Positions 8,538 to 17,470 are shown, counted from the stretch's first letter. The stretch: DNA of 64,000 nt from Streptomyces sp. CB02400 (GCF_001905725.1 NZ_LIWB01000016.1:1-64000), one strand, 5' to 3'. Translations and numbers: made by a program. Notes: generated by a model from the sequence alone, not told the origin.

Positions 8538-9428
8538 ATGACACCCGCCTTCCTGCGCACCGCCGTCGTCATCGGCTGCGGTGTCACGGGCACCTCGATC
8601 GCCCTCGCCCTCACCGGGGCCGGGGTCGAGGTGGCCCTCGCCGATCAGGACGCGGACGCGGTCGCCGAGGCGCAGCGGCTGGGCGCGGGCACGGCGTGGA
8701 CCCCCGACCGTCCGCCCGCCGACATCGTCGTCGTCGCCACCCCGCCGTCCGCCGTCGTCGACGTCCTGCACGACGCCCAGGCCCGCGGCCTGGGCCACGT
8801 CTGCACCGACACCGCCGGGACCAAGGACATCGTCGCCGCCGAGGCCGAACTGCGCGGCTGCGACCTCAAGGGCTACGTCCCCGGCCACCCGCTGCCGGCC
8901 GGGGGCCCGGCGGCCGGCCCGTCCGCCTCCCGGTTCGCCGGCCGGCCCTGGATCCTGTGCCCGTACGACACCACCCCCCGCTGGGCGCTGGCGACGGTCG
9001 CCGAACTGGCCACCCTGTGCGGCGCGGTCCGCCGCGACATGACACCGCAGGAGCACGACCTGGCCATGGCCGCCGTCAGCCACGTGCCGTACGTGGTGGC
9101 GGCCGTCGTCGCGGGCGGGCTCCTCGACGTCGACCCCGCTCTGCTGCCGCTCGCCGGCGACGAGCTGGCCGGCGTCGTACGGGCCGTCGCCGCCCTCCCC
9201 GGAGCCGGCAGCGATCTGCTGGCGCACAACGCGGGCCCGGTCGCCGACCGGCTCGACAAGGCGGCCGGCGCGCTGGCCGCCGCCGCCCGGATGCTGCACC
9301 GCGGCGAGGACACCGTGCCCGTCGAACTCGCCCTGCTGCTGGAGCTGGGCGAGCGGGGGCGGGCCGCCCTGGAGGCGGCCGGTGAGCACCGCACGGCCGA
9401 GGATGCCCGCCGGCCGGACCGGATGTGA
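8538..9428 (+). CDS. TyrA-like prephenate/arogenate dehydrogenase
   Basis: The protein has 296 residues. An N-terminal NAD(P)-binding motif (VVIGCGVTGTSIALALTGAG) is followed by DTAGTKD, GHPLPAG and SHVPYVVA, which match prephenate dehydrogenases where DxxSxK, HPxxG and the SH motif hold the substrate. Such enzymes turn prephenate into 4-hydroxyphenylpyruvate, feeding tyrosine-like precursors. A cluster-borne copy suggests demand for an aromatic building block, fitting the HpaB-like hydroxylases nearby. The substrate motif is GHPL rather than the usual GxHP spacing, so a modified substrate is possible. The ATG at 8538 has CAGGAG upstream. Confidence 0.85.
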   Translation: MTPAFLRTAVVIGCGVTGTSIALALTGAGVEVALADQDADAVAEAQRLGAGTAWTPDRPPADIVVVATPPSAVVDVLHDAQARGLGHVCTDTAGTKDIVAAEAELRGCDLKGYVPGHPLPAGGPAAGPSASRFAGRPWILCPYDTTPRWALATVAELATLCGAVRRDMTPQEHDLAMAAVSHVPYVVAAVVAGGLLDVDPALLPLAGDELAGVVRAVAALPGAGSDLLAHNAGPVADRLDKAAGALAAAARMLHRGEDTVPVELALLLELGERGRAALEAAGEHRTAEDARRPDRM

Positions 9429-9469
9429 CGGTCACGGGAACCCGACGCCGAACGAAGGATGGCCCGCCC

Positions 9470-9667
9470 GTGACCCGCCCCGTCTTCTTCCTGCACCCCG
9501 TCTACGAAGCCCTGTCCGCCTTCGGCTGGCTGTTCATCGGCCCCGTCCCGCTCGCCGAGCGGCGGCCGCCGCTGACCGGCCCAGCGCCCCTGCACCCCGA
9601 GCGGCTGTGCCCCGAACGCCCCCTGACACCCCTGGAGCACGCCCTGGACCGGCAGCTCACGGGCTGA
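9470..9667 (+). CDS. Small DUF6059-like protein
   Basis: The product has about 65 residues, beginning with a hydrophobic stretch (FFLHPVYEALSAFGWLFIG) and ending in a pattern GPAPLHPERLCPERPLTPLE that resembles small Streptomyces cluster proteins of the DUF6059 type. Its function is unknown. The GTG at 9470 is preferred for its GAAGGA site; a longer reading from GTG 9425, overlapping the upstream stop, is possible. It is the last gene before the terminator at 9693. Confidence 0.65.
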   Translation: MTRPVFFLHPVYEALSAFGWLFIGPVPLAERRPPLTGPAPLHPERLCPERPLTPLEHALDRQLTG

Positions 9668-9692
9668 GCGCCCCCGGACCGGTTCTGCCGTA

Positions 9693-9725
9693 GCGCCCGG
9701 CTCCCCCTCGCGGGGAGCCGGGCGC
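9693..9725 (+). terminator. Perfect 14-bp hairpin terminator
   Basis: Arms 9693-9706 and 9712-9725 pair perfectly around a 5-nt loop. It closes the GMC operon. Confidence 0.8.
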
Positions 9726-9756
9726 CGTCATGTCCCGGCAAGGCCCTCCCGGCGCC

Positions 9757-9812
9757 GTTCGACTTGGCGAAGTCGGATGAACACGCAGGTCACAGCCACA
9801 CTTCAGAGGCGT
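9757..9812 (+). promoter_or_regulatory. Candidate operator A and motif B before ATP-grasp operon
   Basis: Inverted repeat cgacttggcgaagtcg lies at 9760-9775 within a longer gttc...gaac frame (9757-9782). A weak form of the second shared motif (acacttcagaggcgt) follows at 9798-9812. The first motif recurs with one mismatch at 59752-59767. The arms resemble the half-sites of the StrR consensus as I recall it, but with a shorter spacer. It is a candidate target for the cluster's StrR-like regulator. Confidence 0.5.
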
Positions 9813-9896
9813 CGCACGGGCGAAGATGCCGCTTTCCCCGGCGCGGAAAACGATGAGTGGGCCGTCGCGAGACGTCCTACGAGAACGGAGCCCCGC

Positions 9897-11141
9897 ATGA
9901 CACACGGCGTGCCGAACAAGCGGTTGCTGATGGTGATGCCCTACAGCCAGTTCGTCCGCAAGGCCGCCCAGGCAGGGTTCGAGGTGTGGGCGATCTGGGA
10001 CCCGGCCCTGCGCGAGCGGGCCTACCTCGACTCGGTCGCCGAGCACGCCCGCGAGCTGCTGCTGACCGACTTCTCCGACGAGGCGGCGCTGCGCGCCCTG
10101 ATCGCCTCCACCGTCCGGGCCCACGACATCGGGACCGTGCTGCACCTGGGAGCGGAGAGCAGCATGGGCCCGGTCGTCGCCGAGGCGGAGGCGCTCGGGA
10201 TCTCGCCCAACCCCGCCGCCGCCGTGCACCGCCTCAACGACAAGGGGGCGCTGCGCGCCCTGCTCGGCGAGCACGGGATCTCTCCCGTGCGCAGCGAACT
10301 CGTCCTCACCACGGAGGCGGTCGCCGCCGCCGTGTCGCGTCTGCCGCTGCCCGTCGTGGTCAAACCCACCCGGCTGTCCGGAAGCCGCGGCATCGCCCTG
10401 ATCCGGGACGCCGCCGACCTCGACGAGTGGACCGGCCGCGTCACCGCCGCGGGACACGCCGGCCCGTATCTGGTGGAGGAGTACCTGCAAGGACCGGAGT
10501 TCAGCGTCGAGACCCTGTCCGCCGGCGGCACCCACCACGTCATCGGCATCACCGCCAAGCACACCACCGGCGCACCCCTGTTCGTCGAGACCTCCCACAT
10601 CCATCCGGCCCCCCTCGCCCCCGCCGACGACGCCGCCGTCCGCACCCTGGTGACCCGGCTGCTCGACGCCGCAGGGCTGGTCTTCGGGCCCGCGCACACG
10701 GAGGTGATCCTCACCGAGCACGGCCCGCGCGTCGTGGAGTCCCAGACGCGGCTGGGCGGCGACCGCATCCCCCAGCTCATCGAGACCGCCACCGGGTACG
10801 ACATCGAGGCGGAGATCTTCCGCACCCTCGCGGGGGCCGCCACCGAACCGCCCACCGCCCTGCACATCGCGTCCGTCGGCTTCTTCCTGCTGCCGCCGGG
10901 GCGCCTGGCGGAGGTCCGCGGCCTCGACGCCGTACGGGCCCTGCCCTACGTGCACACCCTGCACTTCCCCCACGCCCCCGGCGACGAACTCCCGCCCACC
11001 ACCGACTCCGCCACCCGCCACGGCTACGTCGTCGTCGACGCCCAGTCGCCGGCCGAGGCCGAGGAGCGCATCGCCCGCGTGCGTTCCCTGCTCGTCGCCG
11101 ACGTGCGCGAAGCCACCGCCCCGAAGGGAACCCCGCGTTGA
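9897..11141 (+). CDS. ATP-grasp ligase 1
   Basis: The protein has 414 residues. The ATP-grasp core shows the first nucleotide loop PVVVKPTRLSGSRGIALI (near residue 150), VEEYLQGPEFSVETLS (near 195) and the metal-binding strand HTEVILTEHGPRVVESQTRLGGDRI (near 270). These are features of L-amino-acid ligases and related peptide-bond formers, which activate a carboxylate as an acyl phosphate with ATP. The N-terminal domain resembles those of carnosine-synthase/BacD-type enzymes. ATG 9897 has ACGGAG upstream; the open frame reaches 9777 but without a start signal. It overlaps ligase 2 by four bases, so the two are coupled. Confidence 0.88.
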   Translation: MTHGVPNKRLLMVMPYSQFVRKAAQAGFEVWAIWDPALRERAYLDSVAEHARELLLTDFSDEAALRALIASTVRAHDIGTVLHLGAESSMGPVVAEAEALGISPNPAAAVHRLNDKGALRALLGEHGISPVRSELVLTTEAVAAAVSRLPLPVVVKPTRLSGSRGIALIRDAADLDEWTGRVTAAGHAGPYLVEEYLQGPEFSVETLSAGGTHHVIGITAKHTTGAPLFVETSHIHPAPLAPADDAAVRTLVTRLLDAAGLVFGPAHTEVILTEHGPRVVESQTRLGGDRIPQLIETATGYDIEAEIFRTLAGAATEPPTALHIASVGFFLLPPGRLAEVRGLDAVRALPYVHTLHFPHAPGDELPPTTDSATRHGYVVVDAQSPAEAEERIARVRSLLVADVREATAPKGTPR

Positions 11142-12403
11142 ACCCCGCCCCGACCGTGCTGCTGATCGGCGGCGTCGACGCCCACCTGGAGCGCTTCCAC
11201 GCGCTCGGGGCGAAGACCGTCCTGATCCAGCACCCCGACAAGATCACCCCGTACCAGAACCGCACCGCCCACGCGCTGCTGATGCTGGACTACACCGACT
11301 GGGAGACCGTACGGCCCTTCGCCGAGGCCGCCCGCGACGTCTACGGCGCCGACGCCGTGGTCTCCCTCACCGAACCCGGACTCAACACCGCCGCCCGGCT
11401 GGCCGACCTGTTCGGGCTGAGCGACGGCAGGCGCTACGAGGCCAGCCGCCGGATGCGCGACAAGTACCTGATGCGCCGCCACCTCGCCGAGCACGGCCTG
11501 CCCGTCCCCGAGCACGGACCGGTCGACGGCCGGGCCTCCCTGGCCGCCTTCGGCGAGCGGGCCGGCTACCCCTTCATCGTCAAGCCCGTCTCCACGACCG
11601 CCGGGTTCGGTCTGCTGCGCGTGGACGGCCCGCAGGACCTCGACGCCGTATGGGCGCGGATCGAACGGATGCAGGGCGGGCGCACCGACCGCGGCTCCAC
11701 CATGTTCACCGTCGACGGCTTCCTCATGGAGTCCTACATCGACGGCCCCGAGTTCAGCGTCGAGTCGCTCAGCTTCGCCGGCCGCCACGTCGTCGTCGCC
11801 GTCACCGAGAAGCTCACCGACGACGCCCACTTCGCCGAACTCGGCCACGTCGTGCCCGCCCGGCTCTCCGACACCGACCGGAGCCGGCTCACCACCGCGG
11901 TCCAGGACTTCCTCACCGCGATGGACGTCACCGACGGGCCGAGCCACACCGAGATCCGGCTCTCCGCCCGCGGCCCGATGGTCATCGAGTCCCACAACCG
12001 GCTCGGCGGCGGCCACATCCCGGAGCTGGTCCGCGCCGCCTACGGCATCGACCTGATCGCCTACGGGGCCGCCTGGCCGCTGGGCCTGACCGAGCCGCTG
12101 GCCGCGCCCCCCGAGCCCACCGCGGCCGCCGTCACCCGTTTCGTGCTGCGCGAACCCGGCACCGTCACCGCCGTCCACGGCGTCGAGGAGGTCGCCGCCC
12201 GGCCCGACGTGCTGCTCGCCCAGGTCTCGGTCCGGCCCGGCGACACCGTACGGGAGCTGCGCGACAACTGGGACCGGCTCGGCAGCGTCGCGGTGACGGC
12301 CGCCGACCCCGACAGCGCGGTCCGGCTGTGCGAGCACCTGGTCCGCGAGGAGATCCGCATCGACATCGCCCCGGCGGTCCAGGAGGGGCTGCGGGCGGCC
12401 TGA
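11138..12403 (+). CDS. ATP-grasp ligase 2
   Basis: The protein has 421 residues and is clearly related to the preceding ligase: FIVKPVSTTAGFGLLRV, MESYIDGPEFSVESLS and HTEIRLSARGPMVIESHNRLGGGHI occupy corresponding places. It should form an amide or peptide bond from an acyl phosphate intermediate. Two related but diverged ligases in tandem suggest successive couplings. The TTG at 11138 overlaps the previous stop (TTGA) and has GAAGGGA upstream; the open frame extends far left but there it runs antiphase through ligase 1. Confidence 0.88.
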   Translation: MNPAPTVLLIGGVDAHLERFHALGAKTVLIQHPDKITPYQNRTAHALLMLDYTDWETVRPFAEAARDVYGADAVVSLTEPGLNTAARLADLFGLSDGRRYEASRRMRDKYLMRRHLAEHGLPVPEHGPVDGRASLAAFGERAGYPFIVKPVSTTAGFGLLRVDGPQDLDAVWARIERMQGGRTDRGSTMFTVDGFLMESYIDGPEFSVESLSFAGRHVVVAVTEKLTDDAHFAELGHVVPARLSDTDRSRLTTAVQDFLTAMDVTDGPSHTEIRLSARGPMVIESHNRLGGGHIPELVRAAYGIDLIAYGAAWPLGLTEPLAAPPEPTAAAVTRFVLREPGTVTAVHGVEEVAARPDVLLAQVSVRPGDTVRELRDNWDRLGSVAVTAADPDSAVRLCEHLVREEIRIDIAPAVQEGLRAA

Positions 12404-12426
12404 GCGACCAGGAGGAGTTGACCACC

Positions 12427-13065
12427 ATGTCCGTACGACGAGGACTGCTGACCACCCTGCGCGAGGACCTCGGCGTCGTCGTCGAACGGGACCCGTCCCT
12501 CGGCGGCCGCTGGGAGGCGGTGGGCCACACCGGCCTGTCCGCCCTGTGGGCCCACCGCGTCGCGCACCGGCTCCACCGCGGGCGCACCCGCTGGGCCGCT
12601 CGGCTCGTCGCCCGTGTCGCACGCCGCCGCACCGGGGTCGAGATCCATCCCGGCGCGCGGCTGGGACGGCGGGTCTTCATCGACCACGGCGCGTCCGTCG
12701 TGATCGGGCAGACGGCCGTCGTCGGCGACGACGTGACGATCTACCAGCAGGTCACACTGGGGGCGGTCGGCTGGTGGGCGGACAACGCGCGCCCGCCCGG
12801 CGCCCGCCGGCACCCGGTGGTCGGCGACCGGGTCGTCCTCGGCGCCAACGCCACCGTGCTCGGCCCCGTCACGGTCGGCGACGACTGCCTGATCGGCGCC
12901 ATGGCCACCGTCACGGACGACGTCCCGCCCGGCGCCCGCGTCTACGCGGCCCGCTCGATCGTCCGCCCCGCCCCGACGTCCGCCCCACCCGGCACCCACC
13001 CGCCCGGGGCGGCGCCGCCCGCCCTGGACGCCGTACGTCTGCTCGCCTCGGCGGGTTCCTGGTGA
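12427..13065 (+). CDS. Serine O-acetyltransferase-like enzyme
   Basis: The protein has 212 residues. The left-handed beta-helix typical of CysE is seen in GVEIHPGARLG, IDHGASVVIGQTAVVGDDV, TIYQQVTLGAV and HPVVGDRVVLGANATVLGPV. CysE makes O-acetyl-L-serine from acetyl-CoA and serine. Placed directly before a cysteine-synthase-like gene, it probably supplies O-acetylserine for making a beta-substituted alanine. A strong AGGAGGAG site precedes the ATG. The last 19 codons and the stop lie within the first unit of a 102-bp tandem repeat that continues downstream. Confidence 0.9.
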   Translation: MSVRRGLLTTLREDLGVVVERDPSLGGRWEAVGHTGLSALWAHRVAHRLHRGRTRWAARLVARVARRRTGVEIHPGARLGRRVFIDHGASVVIGQTAVVGDDVTIYQQVTLGAVGWWADNARPPGARRHPVVGDRVVLGANATVLGPVTVGDDCLIGAMATVTDDVPPGARVYAARSIVRPAPTSAPPGTHPPGAAPPALDAVRLLASAGSW

Positions 13066-13273
13066 GCGGTCGCGGGGCGCGCCGTCCCGATTCCGTTCGC
13101 CCCGGCCGGGGCGGCGCCGCCCGCCCTGGACGCCGTACGTCTGCTCGCCTCGGCGGGTTCCTGGTGAGCGGTCGCGGGGCGCGCCGTCCCGATTCCGTTC
13201 GCCCCGGCCGGGGCGGCGCCGCCCGCCCTCGACGCCGTACGTCTGCTCGCCCCGGCCGGTTCCTGGTGAGCGG
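13006..13273 (+). repeat. 102-bp tandem repeat duplicating a gene 3' end
   Basis: Two full 102-bp units (13006-13107 and 13108-13209) are followed by a partial, slightly diverged third (13210 to about 13273). The unit contains the last 19 codons and the TGA of the acetyltransferase gene, so the gene tail is present about three times. A different frame stays open through all units but has no start signal. Confidence 0.9.
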
Positions 13274-13312
13274 CCCCGACTCCGCCTGCCCCACCCTCTC
13301 CTGGAGACTGCC

Positions 13313-14266
13313 GTGACCACCGCCGTCCGTACCGAACGCAACATCGCCGCCGGGCTCGAAGAGCTCATCGGCCACACCCCCCTGGTCCGTCTCGCCGTCG
13401 CAGGGGCCGCGCCCGGCGCCGAGGTGCTCGCCAAGCTGGAGTCCGCCAACCCCTTCGCCAGCAGCAAGGACCGTGCCGCCCTGGCGATGCTGCGCGGTGC
13501 CGAGGAGCGCGGCGACCTCGCCCCCGGCGGCACCGTGGTGGAGTCCACCTCGGGCAACACCGGTATCGCGCTCGCGGCCATGGCCGCCAGGCGCGGCTAT
13601 CGCTGCATCGTCGTCCTGCCCGACAGCGCCACCCCCGAGCGGATCGGCCTGCTGAACGCGCTGGGCGCCGAGGTCGTGCAGACGCCCAGCGCCGAGCGGT
13701 TCGCGGGGGCCATCGCCAAGGCGGAGGAGATCCAGGCCGCGACCCCCCGCTCCTGGTACGTGCGCCAGCACGAGAACCCCGACAACGTCCGCGCCCACTA
13801 CGAGAGCACCGGACCGGAGATCTGGGCCGACACCGGCGGCCGCGTCGACGTGCTCGTCGCGGGCGTCGGCACCGGCGGCACCCTCACCGGAGCCGGACGC
13901 CACCTGCGCGAACGCAACCCCGACCTCAAGATCGTCGCCGTCGAACCGGAGAACTCCCCGGTGCTGTCCCGGGGGTACGCCGGCACCCACCGCATCCCCG
14001 GTCTCAACGGCGGCTTCGTGTCGCCCACCACCGACGTCGACCTCATCGACGAGGTGATCACCTGCCCGGACGAGGCCGCCCTCGACACCGCCCTCGCCCT
14101 GGTGCGTGAACAGGGCCTGTTCGCGGGAGTCTCCTCCGGCGCCGCCGTGTACGCGGCGGCCCTCCTCGCACGGCGGCCCGAGTCCGCGGGCAAGTCCGTC
14201 GTCACGATCCTGCCCGACACCGGCGAGCGCTACGTCAGCATCTTCACCGAAGGGTCCCCCTCATGA
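13313..14266 (+). CDS. Cysteine-synthase-like PLP enzyme 1
   Basis: The protein has 317 residues, the usual length for CysK. K52 in NPFASSKDRAAL should hold PLP, TSGNTG (79-84) binds the substrate carboxylate, and GVGTGGTLTG binds the cofactor phosphate. Such fold-type II enzymes replace the acetyl group of O-acetylserine by a nucleophile. The family also makes non-cysteine products, such as 2,3-diaminopropionate precursors or O-ureidoserine. The SSKD in place of the more usual SVKD suggests diversification. Start is GTG at 13313. It follows the acetyltransferase and overlaps ATP-grasp ligase 3 (ATGA), so its amino acid is probably a building block for the ligases. Confidence 0.9.
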   Translation: MTTAVRTERNIAAGLEELIGHTPLVRLAVAGAAPGAEVLAKLESANPFASSKDRAALAMLRGAEERGDLAPGGTVVESTSGNTGIALAAMAARRGYRCIVVLPDSATPERIGLLNALGAEVVQTPSAERFAGAIAKAEEIQAATPRSWYVRQHENPDNVRAHYESTGPEIWADTGGRVDVLVAGVGTGGTLTGAGRHLRERNPDLKIVAVEPENSPVLSRGYAGTHRIPGLNGGFVSPTTDVDLIDEVITCPDEAALDTALALVREQGLFAGVSSGAAVYAAALLARRPESAGKSVVTILPDTGERYVSIFTEGSPS

Positions 14267-15495
14267 CCACCCTGGTCCTGCACCGCGGCTCCCTGCGGGC
14301 CAACCCCTACGAACACTGGCTCGCCGGCCGGGACGAGAAGATCGTCCTGCTCGGCTCGGCCGAGCAACTCGCCTTGTTCGGCGAGGAGTTGCCCACCGCC
14401 GCGCCCTACCTGCACGCCGAGGTGCTGCCCGACTACGACACCAGTGACCGCGTCGCGGAACGGGCCGCCGAGCTCATCGAGGAGTTCGGCGTCACGGACC
14501 TCGTGGCCTGCCAGGAGTTCGACATCGAGCGCGCCGCCGCGCTGCGCGAACGCTACGGACTCCCCGGCCAGCGGCCGGACACCGCGCTCGTCTACCGCGA
14601 CAAGTGGGAGATGAAGCAGGCCGCCGTACGGGCCGGCATCAAGGTCGCCGACCACGCCCTGCTGCACACGGCCGCCGACCTCACCGCCTTCGCCGGCCGC
14701 CACGGACTGCCCGTGGTGGTCAAACCGCGCCGCGGCGCCCTGTCCGTCGGCGTGGCCGTCCTGCGTACGGACGAGGAACTGGCCGCGTGGCTCGACACCG
14801 CCGAGCTGACCGGTCCGGACGGCGAGCCGCAGTGGCTGGCCGAGACGTTCGTCGAGGGCTCCATGTGCCACATCGACGGCACCGTCCTGGACGGGCGGAT
14901 CGCCACCCTGTGGCCCTCCCGCTACCTGTACGCGCTGGCGAACTTCCGCGACCGCGCGGGCCGGGTCGACATCGCCCTCGACGTCGCCGATCCGCTCACC
15001 CGCAGGCTCACCGAGTTCGGCGAGCGGATCCTCGCCGCCTTCGGCGGACCCGAGCACTTCGCCTTCCACATCGAGGTGTTCCACACCGACGACGACGAGC
15101 TCGTCCTGTGCGAGGCCGCCTCACGCGCGGGCGGGGCCGGGGTGCGCGACGTCCAGCGCGCCCTGTTCGGCTTCGACCCCATGGAGTACCCGGTGCGCCG
15201 CCAGCTGGGCCTGCCCGTGGACCACGAGGGCCGGGCGGACCCCGGGCAGATCGCCGGGCAGTTGCTGTTCACCAAGCGGCCGGGCGTGCTGCGCGCCCTG
15301 CCCGACCCGGCGACCCTGCCGCCGGGCGTCCTGAAGTACACGACGTACGCGCAGGTCGGGGAGCGGGTGCCCGAGGCCTCGCACTCCGGGGACTTCCTCG
15401 TCGCCTTCGTGATCGCGGGCGCGGACCGGGCCGAGTGCGAGGCCCGTATCCGGGCCGCCGAGGCCTGGTTCACCGCCGGACTCGACATCGGCTGA
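14263..15495 (+). CDS. ATP-grasp ligase 3
   Basis: The 410-residue protein belongs to a different ATP-grasp branch from the other two. It has VVVKPRRGALSVGVAVL (near 150), AETFVEGSMCHIDGTVL (near 193) and HIEVFHTDDDELVLCEAASRAGGAG (near 270), in the style of carbamoyl-phosphate-synthase-like and L-amino-acid-ligase-like enzymes. The N-terminal half (LLGSAEQLALFG, then VTDLVACQEFDIERAAALRE) is a pre-ATP-grasp domain. It is coupled to the cysteine-synthase-like gene by ATGA overlap. Substrate unknown; amide or cyclo-ligase activity is possible. Confidence 0.87.
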   Translation: MTTLVLHRGSLRANPYEHWLAGRDEKIVLLGSAEQLALFGEELPTAAPYLHAEVLPDYDTSDRVAERAAELIEEFGVTDLVACQEFDIERAAALRERYGLPGQRPDTALVYRDKWEMKQAAVRAGIKVADHALLHTAADLTAFAGRHGLPVVVKPRRGALSVGVAVLRTDEELAAWLDTAELTGPDGEPQWLAETFVEGSMCHIDGTVLDGRIATLWPSRYLYALANFRDRAGRVDIALDVADPLTRRLTEFGERILAAFGGPEHFAFHIEVFHTDDDELVLCEAASRAGGAGVRDVQRALFGFDPMEYPVRRQLGLPVDHEGRADPGQIAGQLLFTKRPGVLRALPDPATLPPGVLKYTTYAQVGERVPEASHSGDFLVAFVIAGADRAECEARIRAAEAWFTAGLDIG

Positions 15496-15500
15496 GCCGC

Positions 15501-15560
15501 CGACCTGACCAAGTACGCGCGTCGTGCGCGCCGGTGCGGGGCGCGGCAATCCAGGAGATG
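15501..15560 (+). promoter_or_regulatory. Candidate operator A and motif B before NRPS operon
   Basis: A degenerate copy of motif A (cgacctgaccaagtac, 15501-15516) is followed at 15546-15560 by gcaatccaggagatg. The latter differs by one base from the motif at 57078-57092 and lies 93 bp before the gene start, consistent with a promoter-proximal element. Confidence 0.45.
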
Positions 15561-15652
15561 CCGCGTCCCGTACCGCTGTGTGACCGTTCCGGCAGAGCCG
15601 GGGGCACGGCGGGGGTCCGCCGCCCGGAGGGCCGATCGGATGGGACAACGCC

Positions 15653-17419
15653 TTGGTCAGCACATCGATTCAGCAGCGATTCGCCGCGCAGGTGAGCTCG
15701 ACACCGGACGCCGTGGCCGTCTCGGCGCCCCTGGGCGGCACCACTCTGACCTACCGTCAGCTGGACGAGCGCGCCAACCGGCTCGCGCACCGGCTGATCG
15801 GCCTCGGCGTGCGTCCGGGCGACCCGGTCGCCGTGTTGATGGAACGCTCGCCCGAGGTCGTCGTCGCCCTGCTGGCCGTGGTGAAGGCCGGCGCCGCCTA
15901 CCTGCCCCTGCACAGCGCCTACCCGCTCGCCCGGATGCAGCAGATCACCGACCGCGCCGGGGCGCCCGTACTGCTGACCGACGCCGCGCTGCGCTCGCGC
16001 GGACTGCCGCAGGCCGGCCCCGTCGTCGAGCCCGCCACCGACCCGGCGGTGGCCGCCGCGCCCGCCACCGACCCGGGCATCGCGTGCGACCCCGACGCCG
16101 TGGCCTACGTCATCCACACCTCGGGTTCCACCGGTGCGCCCAAGGGCGTGGAGGTCACCCACCGCGGTGTGCTCGCGTTCACCGCCGACTCCTCCTGGTC
16201 CGAGGCGCACCGGCGGATCCTGTCCCTGGCTCCTTACGCCTTCGGTGTCTCCACGTACGAGATCTGGGTGCCGCTGCTGCGCGGCGGCCGTGTCGTCCTG
16301 GCCCCGCCGGGCGAGCCCGACGTGGCCACCGTCCGCCGGCTCCTCGCCGACGAGTCCATCACCGCCCTGCACGTGACGGCCGGGCTCTTCCGCGTCTTCG
16401 CCCAGGAGGCCCCCGACATCTTCGCCCCGGTCCAGGAGGTGCTCACCGGCGGCGACGTCATCGCCCCGACGGCCGTACGGCGGGTGCTGGACACCTGCCC
16501 GGACACCGTCGTACGGGCCATGTACGGCGCCACCGAGCTCACCGCCTTCGCGGCGCACGCGACGATGACCGCCGCCTGCCCGCCGGACGGCCCGGTCCCC
16601 GTGGGCCGGCCGATGGACGGGATGGAGTTCCGGCTCCTCGGGCCCGGCCTCGTCCCCGTGCCCGACGGGGAGACCGGCGAACTGTACGTCGCCGGCGACC
16701 GGCTGGCCCGCGGCTACCACCACGACACCGCCCTGACGGAGGACCGCTTCGTCACCGACCCCGCCGGTACGCGCATGTACCGCACCGGCGACCTCATGCG
16801 GCGCACCGCCGACGGGCAGTTGGAGTTCGCCGGGCGCGTCGGCGACCAGGTCAAGATCCGCGGCTACCTCGTGGAGCCGGGCGAGGTGGAGCACGTACTG
16901 GCCCGCCAGGACGGCGTGGCCGACGTCGCCGTCGTCGTCCGGGACGACGGCGCCGGCGATGACAAGCGGCTCGTCGCCTACGTCGTACCCGGCGGCCGCT
17001 CTGACGGCACCGGTCCCGACGGTCTGCGCGCCGCGGTCGCCGCCCTGCTGCCCGACTACATGGTGCCCGCCGCCTTCGTCGTACTCGACGCCCTGCCCCT
17101 GACGCCCAACGGCAAGCTGGACCGCGCCGCGCTGCCCGCGCCCGAGCGGCCCGCACCGGCGCCGGTGCCGGAGACCGACGAGCTCACGCCCGGCCGGCGG
17201 CTGCTGTGCGACCTGTTCGCCCGTGCGCTCGGCCTCGACGCGGTCGGCCCCCACGACAGCTTCTTCGAGCTGGGCGGCGAGTCCCTCCAGGCGATCCGGC
17301 TGGCCGGCCGCATCGGGGCCGAACTGGGCGTCGAGGTGTCCGCCGCGGACATCCTCAGCCACCCGACCGTCGCCGAACTCGAAACCCTGCTGCGGGACCT
17401 CTCACCCGCCCCCCTCTAG
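15653..17419 (+). CDS. NRPS adenylation-PCP didomain
   Basis: The protein has 588 residues. A-domain motifs run in order: HTSGSTGAPKG (about 154-164), PYAFGVSTYEIW (194-205), MYGATE (near 290), YRTGDL (near 377), GDQVKIRGYLVEPGE (near 399) and NGKLDRAALP (near 487). A carrier domain follows with FFELGGESLQAI, where S544 should carry phosphopantetheine. The residue aligning with Asp235 of GrsA, the usual anchor for an alpha-amino group, is G198, which hints at an atypical substrate. No condensation or thioesterase domain is attached; the condensation enzyme is the next gene. TTG 15653 is the best in-frame start, with only a fair ribosome site. Confidence 0.92.
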   Translation: MVSTSIQQRFAAQVSSTPDAVAVSAPLGGTTLTYRQLDERANRLAHRLIGLGVRPGDPVAVLMERSPEVVVALLAVVKAGAAYLPLHSAYPLARMQQITDRAGAPVLLTDAALRSRGLPQAGPVVEPATDPAVAAAPATDPGIACDPDAVAYVIHTSGSTGAPKGVEVTHRGVLAFTADSSWSEAHRRILSLAPYAFGVSTYEIWVPLLRGGRVVLAPPGEPDVATVRRLLADESITALHVTAGLFRVFAQEAPDIFAPVQEVLTGGDVIAPTAVRRVLDTCPDTVVRAMYGATELTAFAAHATMTAACPPDGPVPVGRPMDGMEFRLLGPGLVPVPDGETGELYVAGDRLARGYHHDTALTEDRFVTDPAGTRMYRTGDLMRRTADGQLEFAGRVGDQVKIRGYLVEPGEVEHVLARQDGVADVAVVVRDDGAGDDKRLVAYVVPGGRSDGTGPDGLRAAVAALLPDYMVPAAFVVLDALPLTPNGKLDRAALPAPERPAPAPVPETDELTPGRRLLCDLFARALGLDAVGPHDSFFELGGESLQAIRLAGRIGAELGVEVSAADILSHPTVAELETLLRDLSPAPL

Positions 17420-17470
17420 GCCCACCGGGCACGACGCGGTCGTCCACGACCGGGAAAAGGATTGGTCACC

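Noticed and set aside
12546..13316. Open frame through the 102-bp repeat that would encode a repetitive protein
   Set aside because: The frame stays open only because the period is a multiple of three; it has no ribosome site and overlaps the acetyltransferase gene antiphase.
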